In this document: positions 1 through 8,099 of the stretch, piece after piece
Layout of the letters: every line of letters begins with the position of its first letter
Position numbering within the stretch: the first letter of the stretch is position 1
NCBI GenBank assembly: GCA_947073545.1
Contig: CAMTMP010000033.1
Coordinates: 1-43,755 of the forward strand
DNA from: an uncultured bacterium
Lineage (GTDB): Bacteria > Bacillota > Clostridia > Lachnospirales > Lachnospiraceae
Direction of reading: 5' to 3'
DNA length: 43,755 bases
Position numbers and translations under genes: made by a program
Notes under the pieces: model-generated
Seen by the model: the letters and a program-made list of their open reading frames with translations, nothing else
The model's database searches: none
What the model was told of the DNA's origin: nothing

Positions 1-97
1 GTTTCTTTTATTATACCTCAAAACGGCAGAAATTACTATGTTAATTTGTATAAATATCAATATGTCAGTACACTAGACTTTCCTTCTGCTAAATGGT

Positions 98-205
98 TCA
101 AACATACCTTTGTTCTGTTTTATCCCCAATCTCGGTCCCATCCATGAACACCGTCACCACCATGCCGCTCTCATGTGCCTTGATCTGATCTCGTGTCCGC
201 ATCAT
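98..205 (-). CDS. Possible 35-residue small protein
   Basis: The frame begins MMRTRDQIKAHESG and ends in EQRYV. It is mixed hydrophilic with a short hydrophobic stretch (MVVTVFM). It starts 2 nt before the stop of the upstream 21-residue frame, which would allow translational coupling. I do not recognise it. It could equally be a remnant of a longer decayed gene. Confidence 0.2.
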   Translation of the reverse strand: MMRTRDQIKAHESGMVVTVFMDGTEIGDKTEQRYV

Positions 206-206
206 A

Positions 207-272
207 TCAATATCCAGCTCCTGTATTAGCTGCGCATGTTCCGACTAAAATGAGTCCGATAACGTTAATCAT
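207..272 (-). CDS. Possible 21-residue hydrophobic peptide
   Basis: The frame reads MINVIGLILVGTCAANTGAGY, wholly hydrophobic in its first half, and has a good ribosome site (AAAGGAG, 7 nt before ATG). It could be a leader or membrane microprotein upstream of the 35-residue frame. No family is recognised, and such short frames arise by chance. Confidence 0.2.
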   Translation of the reverse strand: MINVIGLILVGTCAANTGAGY

Positions 273-496
273 CCGTTTTCTCCTTTCCGTGTTCCTGTTC
301 TCCGTTCATTCATCTGGTGCCTGTACAAGAGCTTTATTAAAGTATGCCAAAAATCCAGAAAGTTCTAAAACAAAAAGATTATATCCAGATTTTTTCATAA
401 TATAGAACGAGGGTACCACTCGAACATCTAATTTGATGGTTTTGCGATACCCTCTTGATTGTGGACTATAATAAATTTTCATCTCGATATAAAGAC

Positions 497-717
497 TCAA
501 TTCCCAATAAACCCAAACATTTCAATGCATCTTCGATATACATCATTTTCACAGGGAAACAGTGTTTTATCTCTGGGTTCTCTTTCTAAGACTTGTGGTA
601 TTTTTCCCATTTCAAACCCACACATCCGCTTGACCTCCGCAATGTACCGTGTATGCACATCTACTCCAAAGTTATACTTGACGTATTTTTTGATATTTTG
701 GTATGTGATTTCTCTTT
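497..717 (-). pseudogene. Detached, frameshifted C-terminal extension of RlmD
   Basis: Directly downstream of the rlmD stop, in another frame, about 73 codons read REITYQNIKKYVKYNFGVDV, then a YIAEVKRMCG block, and end in a CIEMFGFIGN-like tail. As I recall, this pattern (helical start, YIxQVKRKCG core, hydrophobic end) occurs as a C-terminal extension on RlmD-like proteins and other methyltransferases of Lachnospiraceae. Here it has no start codon or ribosome site and is out of frame with the 416-residue RlmD. The simplest reading is that an ancestral longer RlmD lost its tail by frameshift. The methyltransferase core is complete, so the enzyme probably still works. Confidence 0.55.
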
Positions 718-723
718 AGGCCG

Positions 724-1974
724 TTAATTACTGTCCACCGTTACCTCCATTGTTACCTCTAATTTAGGTGTATCATTTTTGAGGGATAATAAAGTAACCG
801 TCTCAATATTCCCCGTAAAAGGAAACATATCCACCGGCGTGATCTCCTGCACCCGGTAACCGCTCTTCCCCGTCAGATATTTCAGGTCCCTCGCAAGCGT
901 TTCCGGCTCACAGGAAATGTAAACCACCCGCTTCGGACAAATGCGAAGCAGCGCGCCTAGAAATTCCTCCGTACTGCCGCTTCTGGGCGGGTCCATGAAC
1001 ACCACGTCCACCTGCTCTCCGGCCTCAGCCATCTGCGTCAGGAAACGCCCCGCATCATTCTGGTAAAAGTCAACGTTTTTGATCTGATTGATTCTTGCAT
1101 TTGTGACGGCGTCCCGCACCGCGTCTTTGTTTAACTCCACGCCGATGACTTTGCCTGCCTGCCCCGCCACCGCGAGGGCAATGGTGCCGATGCCGCAGTA
1201 AGCGTCCACAACCGTCTCTTTACCCGTAAGCTGCGCGTACTCTGCCGCCTTCGCGTAAAGCGCCTCCGTCTGCACGGAATTGACCTGATAAAAGGATTTT
1301 GCGGATATCTTAAACCGCCTGCCGCAAAGTTCGTCTTCTATAAATCCCTTGCCGAAAATCACCTGTTCCTTCTCACCTAACACCATGCTCGTTCTCTTAT
1401 TATTCACATTAATCAGAATCGTAGTAATTTCCGGATGAAGTTTACATAACTGGTTCACAAAATTTTTCTTGGATGGCAGGATCGGTGATCCCAGCACCAG
1501 AACTACCATGACTTCCCCTGTCATATGTCCCACCCGGACAAGCACATGGCGAAGCAGACCATAGCCGCTGTCCTCGTCATAGGCTTTCAGCTTAAAAGAC
1601 TTCGCAAGCTCCCGCACGGACTGGATGATTTCCCCCGCCTTCTGATTTTCCAAAAGACAGTTCTCCACAGGCACCACCCGGTGGCTCTTTTCCTGATAAA
1701 TTCCGGAGACAATCCCCCTGCCCTTCTGAAACGCAAATACCGCATGCACTTTATTCCGGTAATGGGCCGGTTCCTCCATGCCGATCATCGGTTTCACTTT
1801 CCCGTATTCCTTTAAAAGCTCTTCCACCTGCCTCTGCTTCTTTTTCAACTGCTCTTTATAAGGCATATCCACAAACTGACAGCCCCCGCATTTTCCGGAA
1901 ACCGGACACAAGCTCTGTTTCCTTTCCCCTCTGTCCTTAAACGCTTCACGACCGTTTGCTCTCTTTTTCTCCAT
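724..1974 (-). CDS. rlmD: 23S rRNA (uracil-5-)-methyltransferase, RlmD/TrmA family
   Basis: The product (416 aa) should transfer a methyl group from S-adenosylmethionine to a uridine C5 in 23S rRNA. Three cysteines near residues 23, 29 and 32 (CPVSGKCGGC) plus a later VENC fit the iron-sulfur ligands of RlmD-type enzymes. The SAM site is DAYCGIGTIAL, followed by FMDPPRSGS and the catalytic-cysteine motif YISCEPETLARDL. A conserved GNIETVTLL near the end supplies the general base Glu. Unusually, there is no N-terminal TRAM domain; the protein starts almost at the cysteine cluster. An AGGAAG ribosome site precedes ATG. The gene stands alone downstream of a small hypothetical gene. The exact target uridine (1939 or other) is inferred, since Firmicutes carry several paralogues. 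Confidence 0.93.
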   Translation of the reverse strand: MEKKRANGREAFKDRGERKQSLCPVSGKCGGCQFVDMPYKEQLKKKQRQVEELLKEYGKVKPMIGMEEPAHYRNKVHAVFAFQKGRGIVSGIYQEKSHRVVPVENCLLENQKAGEIIQSVRELAKSFKLKAYDEDSGYGLLRHVLVRVGHMTGEVMVVLVLGSPILPSKKNFVNQLCKLHPEITTILINVNNKRTSMVLGEKEQVIFGKGFIEDELCGRRFKISAKSFYQVNSVQTEALYAKAAEYAQLTGKETVVDAYCGIGTIALAVAGQAGKVIGVELNKDAVRDAVTNARINQIKNVDFYQNDAGRFLTQMAEAGEQVDVVFMDPPRSGSTEEFLGALLRICPKRVVYISCEPETLARDLKYLTGKSGYRVQEITPVDMFPFTGNIETVTLLSLKNDTPKLEVTMEVTVDSN

Positions 1975-2000
1975 TCCTGCTTCCTTTCCTTATACATAAA

Positions 2001-2023
2001 GACCCCGGGAAACTCCCAGGGTC
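2001..2023 (-). terminator. Hairpin between the small hypothetical gene and rlmD
   Basis: GACCC-C-GGGA, a three-base loop, then TCCC-A-GGGTC form a stem with one mismatch. On the minus strand it is followed by TTTATG, so it is a modest terminator for the 91-residue gene upstream. Confidence 0.55.
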
Positions 2024-2053
2024 ATTTTATCATATTCTCAGTTTTCTGACATC

Positions 2054-2329
2054 CTAAGCCGACGCGATCTGCACACTCTCAATCCCCGCCGCCAAATCTC
2101 TGGCAAGGGATGTGTCCGCCTCATTAATATGTATTGTAAACACTTCCTGCCTGTTTCCCAAGCCCCCGAAAAAACGCTCCCAAAAACTCTGTTCCGGCCA
2201 CTCCACAAAAAAGGAGATGCGGTTGGAAACCAGCAGCTTTTCCAGTTGGTCCTTGCTCTCCACATTATATACTTTGCAGAAAGATATCTCATGATTAAAA
2301 AATAATGCATTCAAGTTCAATGCTGCCAT
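2054..2329 (-). CDS. Small hypothetical protein (91 aa)
   Basis: The frame starts with MAALNLNALFFNHEISFCKV and has a strong GGAGG ribosome site 7 nt before ATG. The composition is that of a soluble alpha/beta protein with aromatic-rich segments (FFVEWPEQSFWERFFGG) and no membrane helix or signal peptide. I recognise no family. It is followed by a hairpin and then rlmD on the same strand, so it may be its own transcription unit. A frame of similar length in another phase overlaps it, but lacks the ribosome site. Confidence 0.6.
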   Translation of the reverse strand: MAALNLNALFFNHEISFCKVYNVESKDQLEKLLVSNRISFFVEWPEQSFWERFFGGLGNRQEVFTIHINEADTSLARDLAAGIESVQIASA

Positions 2330-2480
2330 ATCGCCACCTCCAAGCCCCTCACTCTCTTTCGCCGCGATTAGCTTTATGTTAACTGTCTTTTCCCATTATA
2401 TAACGCAGTTCCGGCAAAATGCAAGATTTTTCTACATTTTCCACAATATGACCAAATATTTATGTCAATCTTGTGGAAAA

Positions 2481-2783
2481 TCACTCCTCTGTCCACGATC
2501 TGTGCAGACTTTCCAGCCAATATTCCTTCCTTGTTTCGTACTGCTCATTGATCCAGTCCGCCGCCTGTTCCACACCCTCCGCGGTAAGCGGCACCTCCGT
2601 CGAAGTTTTCCTCCCATCGGGCGTGCGGTATATCCCGAGAGGTTCCGGCCAGACGGTCACCCGGATCACATCCGCATCCCCGCTCTTCACTTTTTTTAAA
2701 AGATAACGCATCCCCTCCATACTGCCGGAGTATTCCTCCTTTTTTATGTAATTCAGGGGATGAAAGGTTTCTTTGTCAATCAT
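2481..2783 (-). CDS. Hypothetical protein (100 aa)
   Basis: I chose the internal Met (MIDKETFHPLNYIKKEEYSG) because GGAG lies 8-9 nt before it. The frame stays open upstream to 2861, towards the divergent recombinase gene, but with no good ribosome site there. The protein is soluble and contains DADVIRVTVWPEPLGIYRTP, followed by a helical, Trp/Glu-rich end (WINEQYETRKEYWLESLHRS). No function is recognised. It reads away from the recombinase gene at 2894 with about 110 bp between starts. Confidence 0.6.
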   Translation of the reverse strand: MIDKETFHPLNYIKKEEYSGSMEGMRYLLKKVKSGDADVIRVTVWPEPLGIYRTPDGRKTSTEVPLTAEGVEQAADWINEQYETRKEYWLESLHRSWTEE

Positions 2784-2893
2784 TACACTGTCTCCGCTGT
2801 CCTGTAGTTCCCCAAACAGATGCCGGTAGAAATTTTTCGCTGTTGAAACTAATATTAACATAGAAAACGTAAAAATACAAAGGAGATTACACC

Positions 2894-3814
2894 ATGAATA
2901 CTACAAAAGAATGCATTGAAAACTATCTGGAATACTGCACTTCCCAAAAACGTCTCGATGCAAAAACACTCAAAGCATACCATATCGATTTGCGCCAGTT
3001 TTCTGAACAAAATCCCTGCAACACAATTGCAAAGATCACCTCCGATTCATTAGAACAGTATATCGCGCATCTGCACAGACACTACAAGCCCAAAACCGCA
3101 AAGCGCAAAATCGCGTCCGTCAAAGCGCTGTTCCACTATCTGGAGTACCGGGAAATCATCGACAACAATCCCTTTAACAAGATACGAATCCGTTTCCGCG
3201 AGCCTGCCATACTGCCCAAAACCATACCCCTGCACACAGTCGAACTTTTTTTATCCACCATATATAAGCAGTACAAAACTGCCAAAACTCCTTATCAAAA
3301 ACAGAACACGCTGAGGGACGCCGCCGTCGCGGAACTGCTATTTGCAACCGGCATGCGAATATCAGAGCTTTGTTCACTGAAAGTCAACGATGTGAATCTG
3401 TGTGACGGCACAATCCTGATCTACGGGAAGGGGAGCCGGGAGCGCCGGCTGCTGATCGGCAGTGAGGCAGTTCTTCATATATTGGCAGAATACAGCGAAA
3501 ACTTTCGTGACAAAAGACAGTCCTGCAGCAATTTCTTTGTCAATTGCTCCGGGAACCCGCTCTCCGATCAGGCCGTCCGCCGGATGATCAACAAATACAC
3601 CTCTCTGGCATCCATAGAGCAGCATATCACGCCGCATATGTTCCGTCACACCTTCGCCACAAGTCTTCTGGATGCAGATGTGGACATACGCTATATTCAG
3701 GAAATGCTGGGACACAGTTCCATCAATATTACGGAGATCTATACGCATGTCTCAATGGCGAAACAGAGAAATATTCTTGCTACGAAACATCCGAGGAAGG
3801 ATTTTCAGGTGTGA
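2894..3814 (+). CDS. Tyrosine recombinase (XerC/XerD-like)
   Basis: The protein (306 aa) has the two-domain plan of Xer-type enzymes: an N-terminal SAM-like DNA-binding region (ENYLEYCTSQKRLDAKTLKAY) and a C-terminal catalytic domain. Catalytic residues are visible: Arg in ATGMRISELCSL, His-x-x-Arg in HMFRHTFATSLL, the downstream His in MLGHSSINITEIYTH, and the Tyr nucleophile in the same block. An AAAGGAG ribosome site precedes ATG. A strong terminator follows, and 10 bp beyond that lies the first of two 25-bp sites, in opposite orientation, that bracket the next 5.2 kb. This placement suggests that the enzyme acts on those sites. A housekeeping XerC/D role is possible but less likely, given the cassette. 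Confidence 0.9.
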   Translation: MNTTKECIENYLEYCTSQKRLDAKTLKAYHIDLRQFSEQNPCNTIAKITSDSLEQYIAHLHRHYKPKTAKRKIASVKALFHYLEYREIIDNNPFNKIRIRFREPAILPKTIPLHTVELFLSTIYKQYKTAKTPYQKQNTLRDAAVAELLFATGMRISELCSLKVNDVNLCDGTILIYGKGSRERRLLIGSEAVLHILAEYSENFRDKRQSCSNFFVNCSGNPLSDQAVRRMINKYTSLASIEQHITPHMFRHTFATSLLDADVDIRYIQEMLGHSSINITEIYTHVSMAKQRNILATKHPRKDFQV

Positions 3815-3833
3815 CTTAATTAATAAGTATGGG

Positions 3834-3866
3834 GGGCAGTCTGGTTGGTGGGACTGCCCTTTTTTA
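3834..3866 (+). terminator. Terminator of the tyrosine recombinase gene
   Basis: A perfect 8-bp stem, GGGCAGTC and GACTGCCC with a 10-nt loop, is followed by a run of seven T. It isolates the recombinase transcript from the cassette downstream. Confidence 0.9.
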
Positions 3867-3875
3867 TTGAATGAC

Positions 3876-3900
3876 GGATAATAAGAAATTATCCGTAGTA
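3876..3900. repeat. Recombination-like site, left copy
   Basis: This 25-bp sequence recurs as an exact reverse complement at 9026-9050. The site is itself near-palindromic: arms ACGGATAAT and ATTATCCGT around the asymmetric 5-bp core AAGAA (3874-3896). This is the layout expected of a tyrosine-recombinase core site, with two protein-binding arms and a central crossover region. A degenerate relative (GGATAAT, GTAG, ATTATT) follows at 3933-3950. Confidence 0.7.
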
Positions 3901-3988
3901 TTTAATAAAATGCAGGTATTTTGTGGATTGTAGGATAATGTAGATTATTTTGTCGCTGATTCTTAAGAAAATTAGTAAAAGGAAAAAA

Positions 3989-4966
3989 ATGAACCCAGTT
4001 GTAAGTATTATAGTGCCCATTCATAATTTTGGAAATTACTTCTACAAATGTTTGGATTTTCTTATATCCCAAACTCTTAAAAATATTGAAATAATTATTA
4101 TTGATGATTGCTCAGAAGATGATGTCTTAACTTATATCTCTAAATATTTAGAAGATAAAAGACTTCAATATATAAAGTTAGAACAAAAATCTGGTCCAGG
4201 CGGCGCCAGAAATAAGGGAATTGAACTCGCCCGTGGAAATTACATAGCTTTTTGTGACAGTGATGACTGGTTTGATTTGGATTATTGCAAACAAGTAAGC
4301 AGTCTATTGGACTCCACGAATGCAGATATAGCGATGTGTGGGCAAATTCGGGAATATGACACCCCTTCTGCTACACCTTTATACAAATGCCGCTATGATA
4401 CTTTTTATGAATTAAGTGGTGATATGGCTTTCCAACTTATGACCTATAATTACAAAGCTGAAATCAAAATTATTCCGCCCTGCAATAATAAAGTATATCG
4501 TCGAAGCTTTTTGGAGCGTAATCATTTCCGTTTTCAAGAAAAGGTATATTTTCAGGATACTATTTTTTCGGTAGAGACAATATTAAACTGTCAAAAAATA
4601 GTTTGTGTACCATATGTATTGTACCATCATTACCGCAGGACAGGTTCCATCATACAATCTTTTGATCAGAAACATATTGATGATTTTAGGAATCTAGGTA
4701 TTAGTATTAGACAGTATCTACTGACAAATAACTTATATACAAAGTATAAGAAAAATTATTATAATATGATTACACATTTTTACGGCGTGATCATCCGAGA
4801 AATTTTTCAGTTTATCACAGATGATACGAAACGTAAAGAAAACATGGTTCAGACATTTTCTGTTCTCAAAGAAATTATTAATAAAGAAGAATACATCCAC
4901 TTTCTGACAGCAGAACAATTAAAACAGCATTTAGCTCCCGGATTAGATGATACAACATTATATTAA
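3989..4966 (+). CDS. Family 2 glycosyltransferase
   Basis: The product (325 aa) is a GT-A fold sugar transferase that would use a nucleotide sugar to extend a cell-surface glycan. The N-terminal core VVSIIVPIHNFGNYFYKCL, the IEIIIIDDCSEDD nucleotide-binding strand, the GGARNKGIELARGNYIAF helix and the metal-binding FCDSDDWFD are all present. The C-terminal third is helical and variable, with no clear membrane segment. I chose the ATG at 3989 because it opens the family's usual start and follows AAAAGG; an upstream TTG at 3950 would add 13 basic residues. Its stop codon abuts the stop of the convergent STAND gene with no base between. Acceptor and sugar cannot be told. Confidence 0.88.
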   Translation: MNPVVSIIVPIHNFGNYFYKCLDFLISQTLKNIEIIIIDDCSEDDVLTYISKYLEDKRLQYIKLEQKSGPGGARNKGIELARGNYIAFCDSDDWFDLDYCKQVSSLLDSTNADIAMCGQIREYDTPSATPLYKCRYDTFYELSGDMAFQLMTYNYKAEIKIIPPCNNKVYRRSFLERNHFRFQEKVYFQDTIFSVETILNCQKIVCVPYVLYHHYRRTGSIIQSFDQKHIDDFRNLGISIRQYLLTNNLYTKYKKNYYNMITHFYGVIIREIFQFITDDTKRKENMVQTFSVLKEIINKEEYIHFLTAEQLKQHLAPGLDDTTLY

Positions 4967-7900
4967 TTACCAGCAGCCGCGAATTTCCAGATAATAAATG
5001 TTTTTTTCCAAAATGCCACCTAGATAATATTCTATTCGATTATATGTTTTTTGATAATCAGACTCAATCAAATCAATATTGTGTTTTATCAAAGTAGCAT
5101 AAGACGGAATATGGCTGAATATTGCATAAGCTTTTTGTAATTCTTCAAGCGCTAGATAATTTTGCTTCTCCATAATATGCCGAAGTGCATATATAAGGTT
5201 TTCAAAACCTTTTAGACGGGGGCACTTATTACGTAAAACATGACAATCCTCTAAAAAATATGAATCCGCTTCCTTTTTACGATTACAATAGTATAGATAT
5301 AATATTAACCCATATAACATTTTTCGGTAATCGTTAAAAAAATTATCTTTAACTTGTTCCAATATGGATAAAGCTTTGGTTTCTTCCTGATATCTTATGC
5401 ATGCATCTTTACAAGTAATCATTTTAAGATAAGCAATATAAAAGGAGGACCATAAATAATACTTTTCATCTTTATCACCTAAAGTTTCATAATGATTTAA
5501 GCATTCTTGCAATAAGCAGAGCGCTTTATGTGTATCTTGTTGCATTAATGTAAGACTATAACGTACACGAAAAGACCATAGGCGATTGTCCATTTTATAA
5601 TCCACCATTTGCTGCTCTGATTTTTGAAAGAAACTACTATTGTCTATTTCAGATAATTCAGATTTAATTATACTCTGAATAACATTCGCGTTATGGTAAC
5701 GGACAGAATCTTTTTCAGATTTTCCTTCCATAATACCATATTTTATTAACCGCTTTGTATCTTCCACTAATTCATTACAAAGTAAAAGAGCCTGTTTATA
5801 GTTAAGGGATTCAAAAGTACTATTAGCCAGTTCCCACAATGCAGCATTATGGATAAGCTGTATTTGAAATGTTGAATTATGAACATTTTTTGTCTCATTA
5901 TATATCTGCTCAAATAATTTATATCCGGAAAAATCTATGCTACAGAAAGCACAAGCGCGGGAATAATCAAAAAATAATATAAAATATGTTGTGTCATCCA
6001 TTCGATTTCTATAAATTGAAGAACCGTCTTTGAACATGGGCTCCAGTGTATAATATACTGTTATATATTTTTTTTGCTTAAATTGCTCATGCAATTTATC
6101 TGCTACAACTTTAATATCAGTGTATTTACCATATTCTAATAATTGTATAAATGGAGTTTCCGATAATTGATCATATGCATAATTTTTTCTATAGCATTTT
6201 GAATATATATCGTGATAAGGAATAACTCGTTGCGCTGTCGCATCTAATTTGACTACGTGGCCGCATAACAGTTTGTGTTCCTCTTCAGTATCGGTTCGTG
6301 GCATACCCAATGTATTCCAGTACACTTGGTTACAAAATATAGCAGCTTTTTTATCATTTTTAACCGCATTATCAAATAAATGTTTAATATACAAATCCAG
6401 TATGTTTTCAGCAAAAAAAAGATGATATAAAATTTGGAGATCTTCAAAACTTTGTATTGTTTTATTATGGTCACGTAAATATAAAGAAAACAATAATAAT
6501 TCCACGATATTAGAAAACAATGGGCTTGATTCTAAAAATTCTTCTAATTCTGCGCTATAGGCTTGATCTGGTAAGAGTTTTAAGCAATCCTTTGCCGTAA
6601 TACGCAATTCTTCTTCTGTTACATTTGCTATTTTGCACAGTTTTGCATATACGTCAGTATGTTGGACCCACTGTCCTGAAAAAATAAATTGAAATGGAAC
6701 TTTTAACATGGCTTGTTCTGCTACTATTTTATAAAGAACATTTACTATTGTATTGGAAGCTTTATCTATATTATCTATAATAATCAAGCGTTGATTAACA
6801 TAAAGTTTTCTAGGAAATAAGGTTATGTTTTCGGTGATATATTTAACAAATAATTTGCTAATCTGTTCTACGTCATCCTGAACAGCTATGATTTTAAGGT
6901 AAAAGGGCGGTATGTAATTATTATTCACATTTTTAAGATATTCTGTTGATATACCGTCTGATGGCAAATAAGGAAAATAGATATAATTAATACAATCCAC
7001 CAGACTGTGCAAATCTTGTTGATAATCGCCAGACATATCACAATAAAGGCAATAACACCCCGAATGATGTTTTGAACTGAGGTAGTTACTTAATACTCGA
7101 CTTTTTCCAACCCCAGATTTTCCATATAAGTAATAGAGATTTGTACTATTTGATTGCCTAAAGAAATCACGTAAACGAAACTCCATCTCTTGCTGAGATG
7201 CAATTTTATAATTTGCAAATGACTGTTGATTAACAGTTACTTTACCTTCTGAAACCATTTGTAACGATTCCAATAGAAAGGCAGGTTCAGGTAAAAGGCC
7301 ATGTTCCTTTTTCTTTTTATTGCTATTATAGCCATAGTTTGCTTTGAGCATAAAGTGAAACTGAACACTGTTTATGCCTTGCAGAAGTACAATTTTTTTA
7401 GATTCTACAAACTTTATTCCTTTCAGATAATGATTTGATTTCAAATTCACAGTTCGAGCAATTTTAGAAAAAACCGTAAAGTCGGCACGATAAATCCGTT
7501 CCAGATCAAGAATTCGCAGATTTTCTTGAAAAGTATAATGAATATCCATAGCAGAATAATATTTAATATTTTCGATTATTATTAAATCATCCAGCTCAAT
7601 AGGTTCATTATGATAATCTGGGAAAAAAAGTTGTAATATATTCGGGTGCTGATATAACCAATATTCTAATGTATTACGGGTACAGAAATTGATATCTTTG
7701 CAACGGGTAACACCTACAATTGCTTGCCGTATATCATTTATCGTCTGACTTTGAATATTCATATTCGACACAAAAATGATTCGTCCAACATTGCCTTTTA
7801 AAATTGCGCTCACTAATGTTGCATCTAAACGATACCGGGGCAAAACCATCTTAGATTCGCTGTATTTTGCTTCCATCCACCATTCTTCGTTAGCGTTTGA

Positions 7901-8086
7901 AGACGATCGATAGCCGAGAACAATAGTGCATACTTCTTTTTCTAAAACAGCATCCTTGTTTCCATCTCTTGTATCCTTTGTATGCGAGAAATTTGAATCA
8001 TATTCTGTTTGAACATATTTTACGGCCAAGGATTCAAACCCTTTATAACCGTTTTTTATATTAGACCAATCAATTTTATAGCTCAT
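4967..8086 (-). CDS. PD-(D/E)xK nuclease - STAND ATPase - helical repeat protein (Avs-like defence candidate)
   Basis: The product is about 1039 aa. Residues 1-150 resemble an Mrr-type restriction-endonuclease fold: FESLAVKYVQ, then D45 in DGNKD, then E72 and K74 in WWMEAKYS, giving the D...ExK pattern. Residues 290-560 form a STAND/AAA-type NTPase with Walker A GKSGVGKS (322-329), Walker B LIIIDNID (434-441) and FIFSGQW as a sensor-like strand. Residues 640-1039 are helix-rich, Tyr/Leu-rich repeats, likely TPR-like. This effector-ATPase-sensor order is that of antiviral STAND proteins (Avs), where target binding by the repeats triggers the nuclease; that function is inferred. Start MSYKIDW is chosen because GAGG lies 5 nt upstream; a frame extension to 8152 overlaps the divergent gene. 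No partner genes beyond two glycosyltransferases. Confidence 0.75.
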   Translation of the reverse strand: MSYKIDWSNIKNGYKGFESLAVKYVQTEYDSNFSHTKDTRDGNKDAVLEKEVCTIVLGYRSSSNANEEWWMEAKYSESKMVLPRYRLDATLVSAILKGNVGRIIFVSNMNIQSQTINDIRQAIVGVTRCKDINFCTRNTLEYWLYQHPNILQLFFPDYHNEPIELDDLIIIENIKYYSAMDIHYTFQENLRILDLERIYRADFTVFSKIARTVNLKSNHYLKGIKFVESKKIVLLQGINSVQFHFMLKANYGYNSNKKKKEHGLLPEPAFLLESLQMVSEGKVTVNQQSFANYKIASQQEMEFRLRDFFRQSNSTNLYYLYGKSGVGKSRVLSNYLSSKHHSGCYCLYCDMSGDYQQDLHSLVDCINYIYFPYLPSDGISTEYLKNVNNNYIPPFYLKIIAVQDDVEQISKLFVKYITENITLFPRKLYVNQRLIIIDNIDKASNTIVNVLYKIVAEQAMLKVPFQFIFSGQWVQHTDVYAKLCKIANVTEEELRITAKDCLKLLPDQAYSAELEEFLESSPLFSNIVELLLFSLYLRDHNKTIQSFEDLQILYHLFFAENILDLYIKHLFDNAVKNDKKAAIFCNQVYWNTLGMPRTDTEEEHKLLCGHVVKLDATAQRVIPYHDIYSKCYRKNYAYDQLSETPFIQLLEYGKYTDIKVVADKLHEQFKQKKYITVYYTLEPMFKDGSSIYRNRMDDTTYFILFFDYSRACAFCSIDFSGYKLFEQIYNETKNVHNSTFQIQLIHNAALWELANSTFESLNYKQALLLCNELVEDTKRLIKYGIMEGKSEKDSVRYHNANVIQSIIKSELSEIDNSSFFQKSEQQMVDYKMDNRLWSFRVRYSLTLMQQDTHKALCLLQECLNHYETLGDKDEKYYLWSSFYIAYLKMITCKDACIRYQEETKALSILEQVKDNFFNDYRKMLYGLILYLYYCNRKKEADSYFLEDCHVLRNKCPRLKGFENLIYALRHIMEKQNYLALEELQKAYAIFSHIPSYATLIKHNIDLIESDYQKTYNRIEYYLGGILEKNIYYLEIRGCW

Positions 8087-8096
8087 GGAGGCCTCA
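8087..8096. promoter_or_regulatory. Palindromic Shine-Dalgarno shared by divergent starts
   Basis: GGAGGCCTC lies between the start codons of the STAND gene (CAT at 8084-8086) and the right glycosyltransferase (ATG at 8100). Its core GAGGCCTC is a perfect palindrome, so one sequence supplies a ribosome site on both strands. Only 13 bp separate the two starts, so no promoter fits between them. Each gene must be transcribed from within, or beyond, the other. Confidence 0.65.
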
Positions 8097-8099
8097 CTT

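Larger units (their letters stand above)
1..496. other. Left edge without a convincing large gene
   Basis: No reading frame here shows recognisable family features. Short frames exist on both strands, and only two minus-strand mini-frames (listed separately) have a plausible ribosome site. The stretch is AT-rich and lies downstream of the decayed rlmD tail, so it may be remnant DNA. Confidence 0.5.

Noticed and set aside
2894..3814. Housekeeping XerC or XerD
   Set aside because: The protein looks Xer-like, but lies next to inverted sites around foreign DNA. A dedicated role is more likely; not fully excluded.
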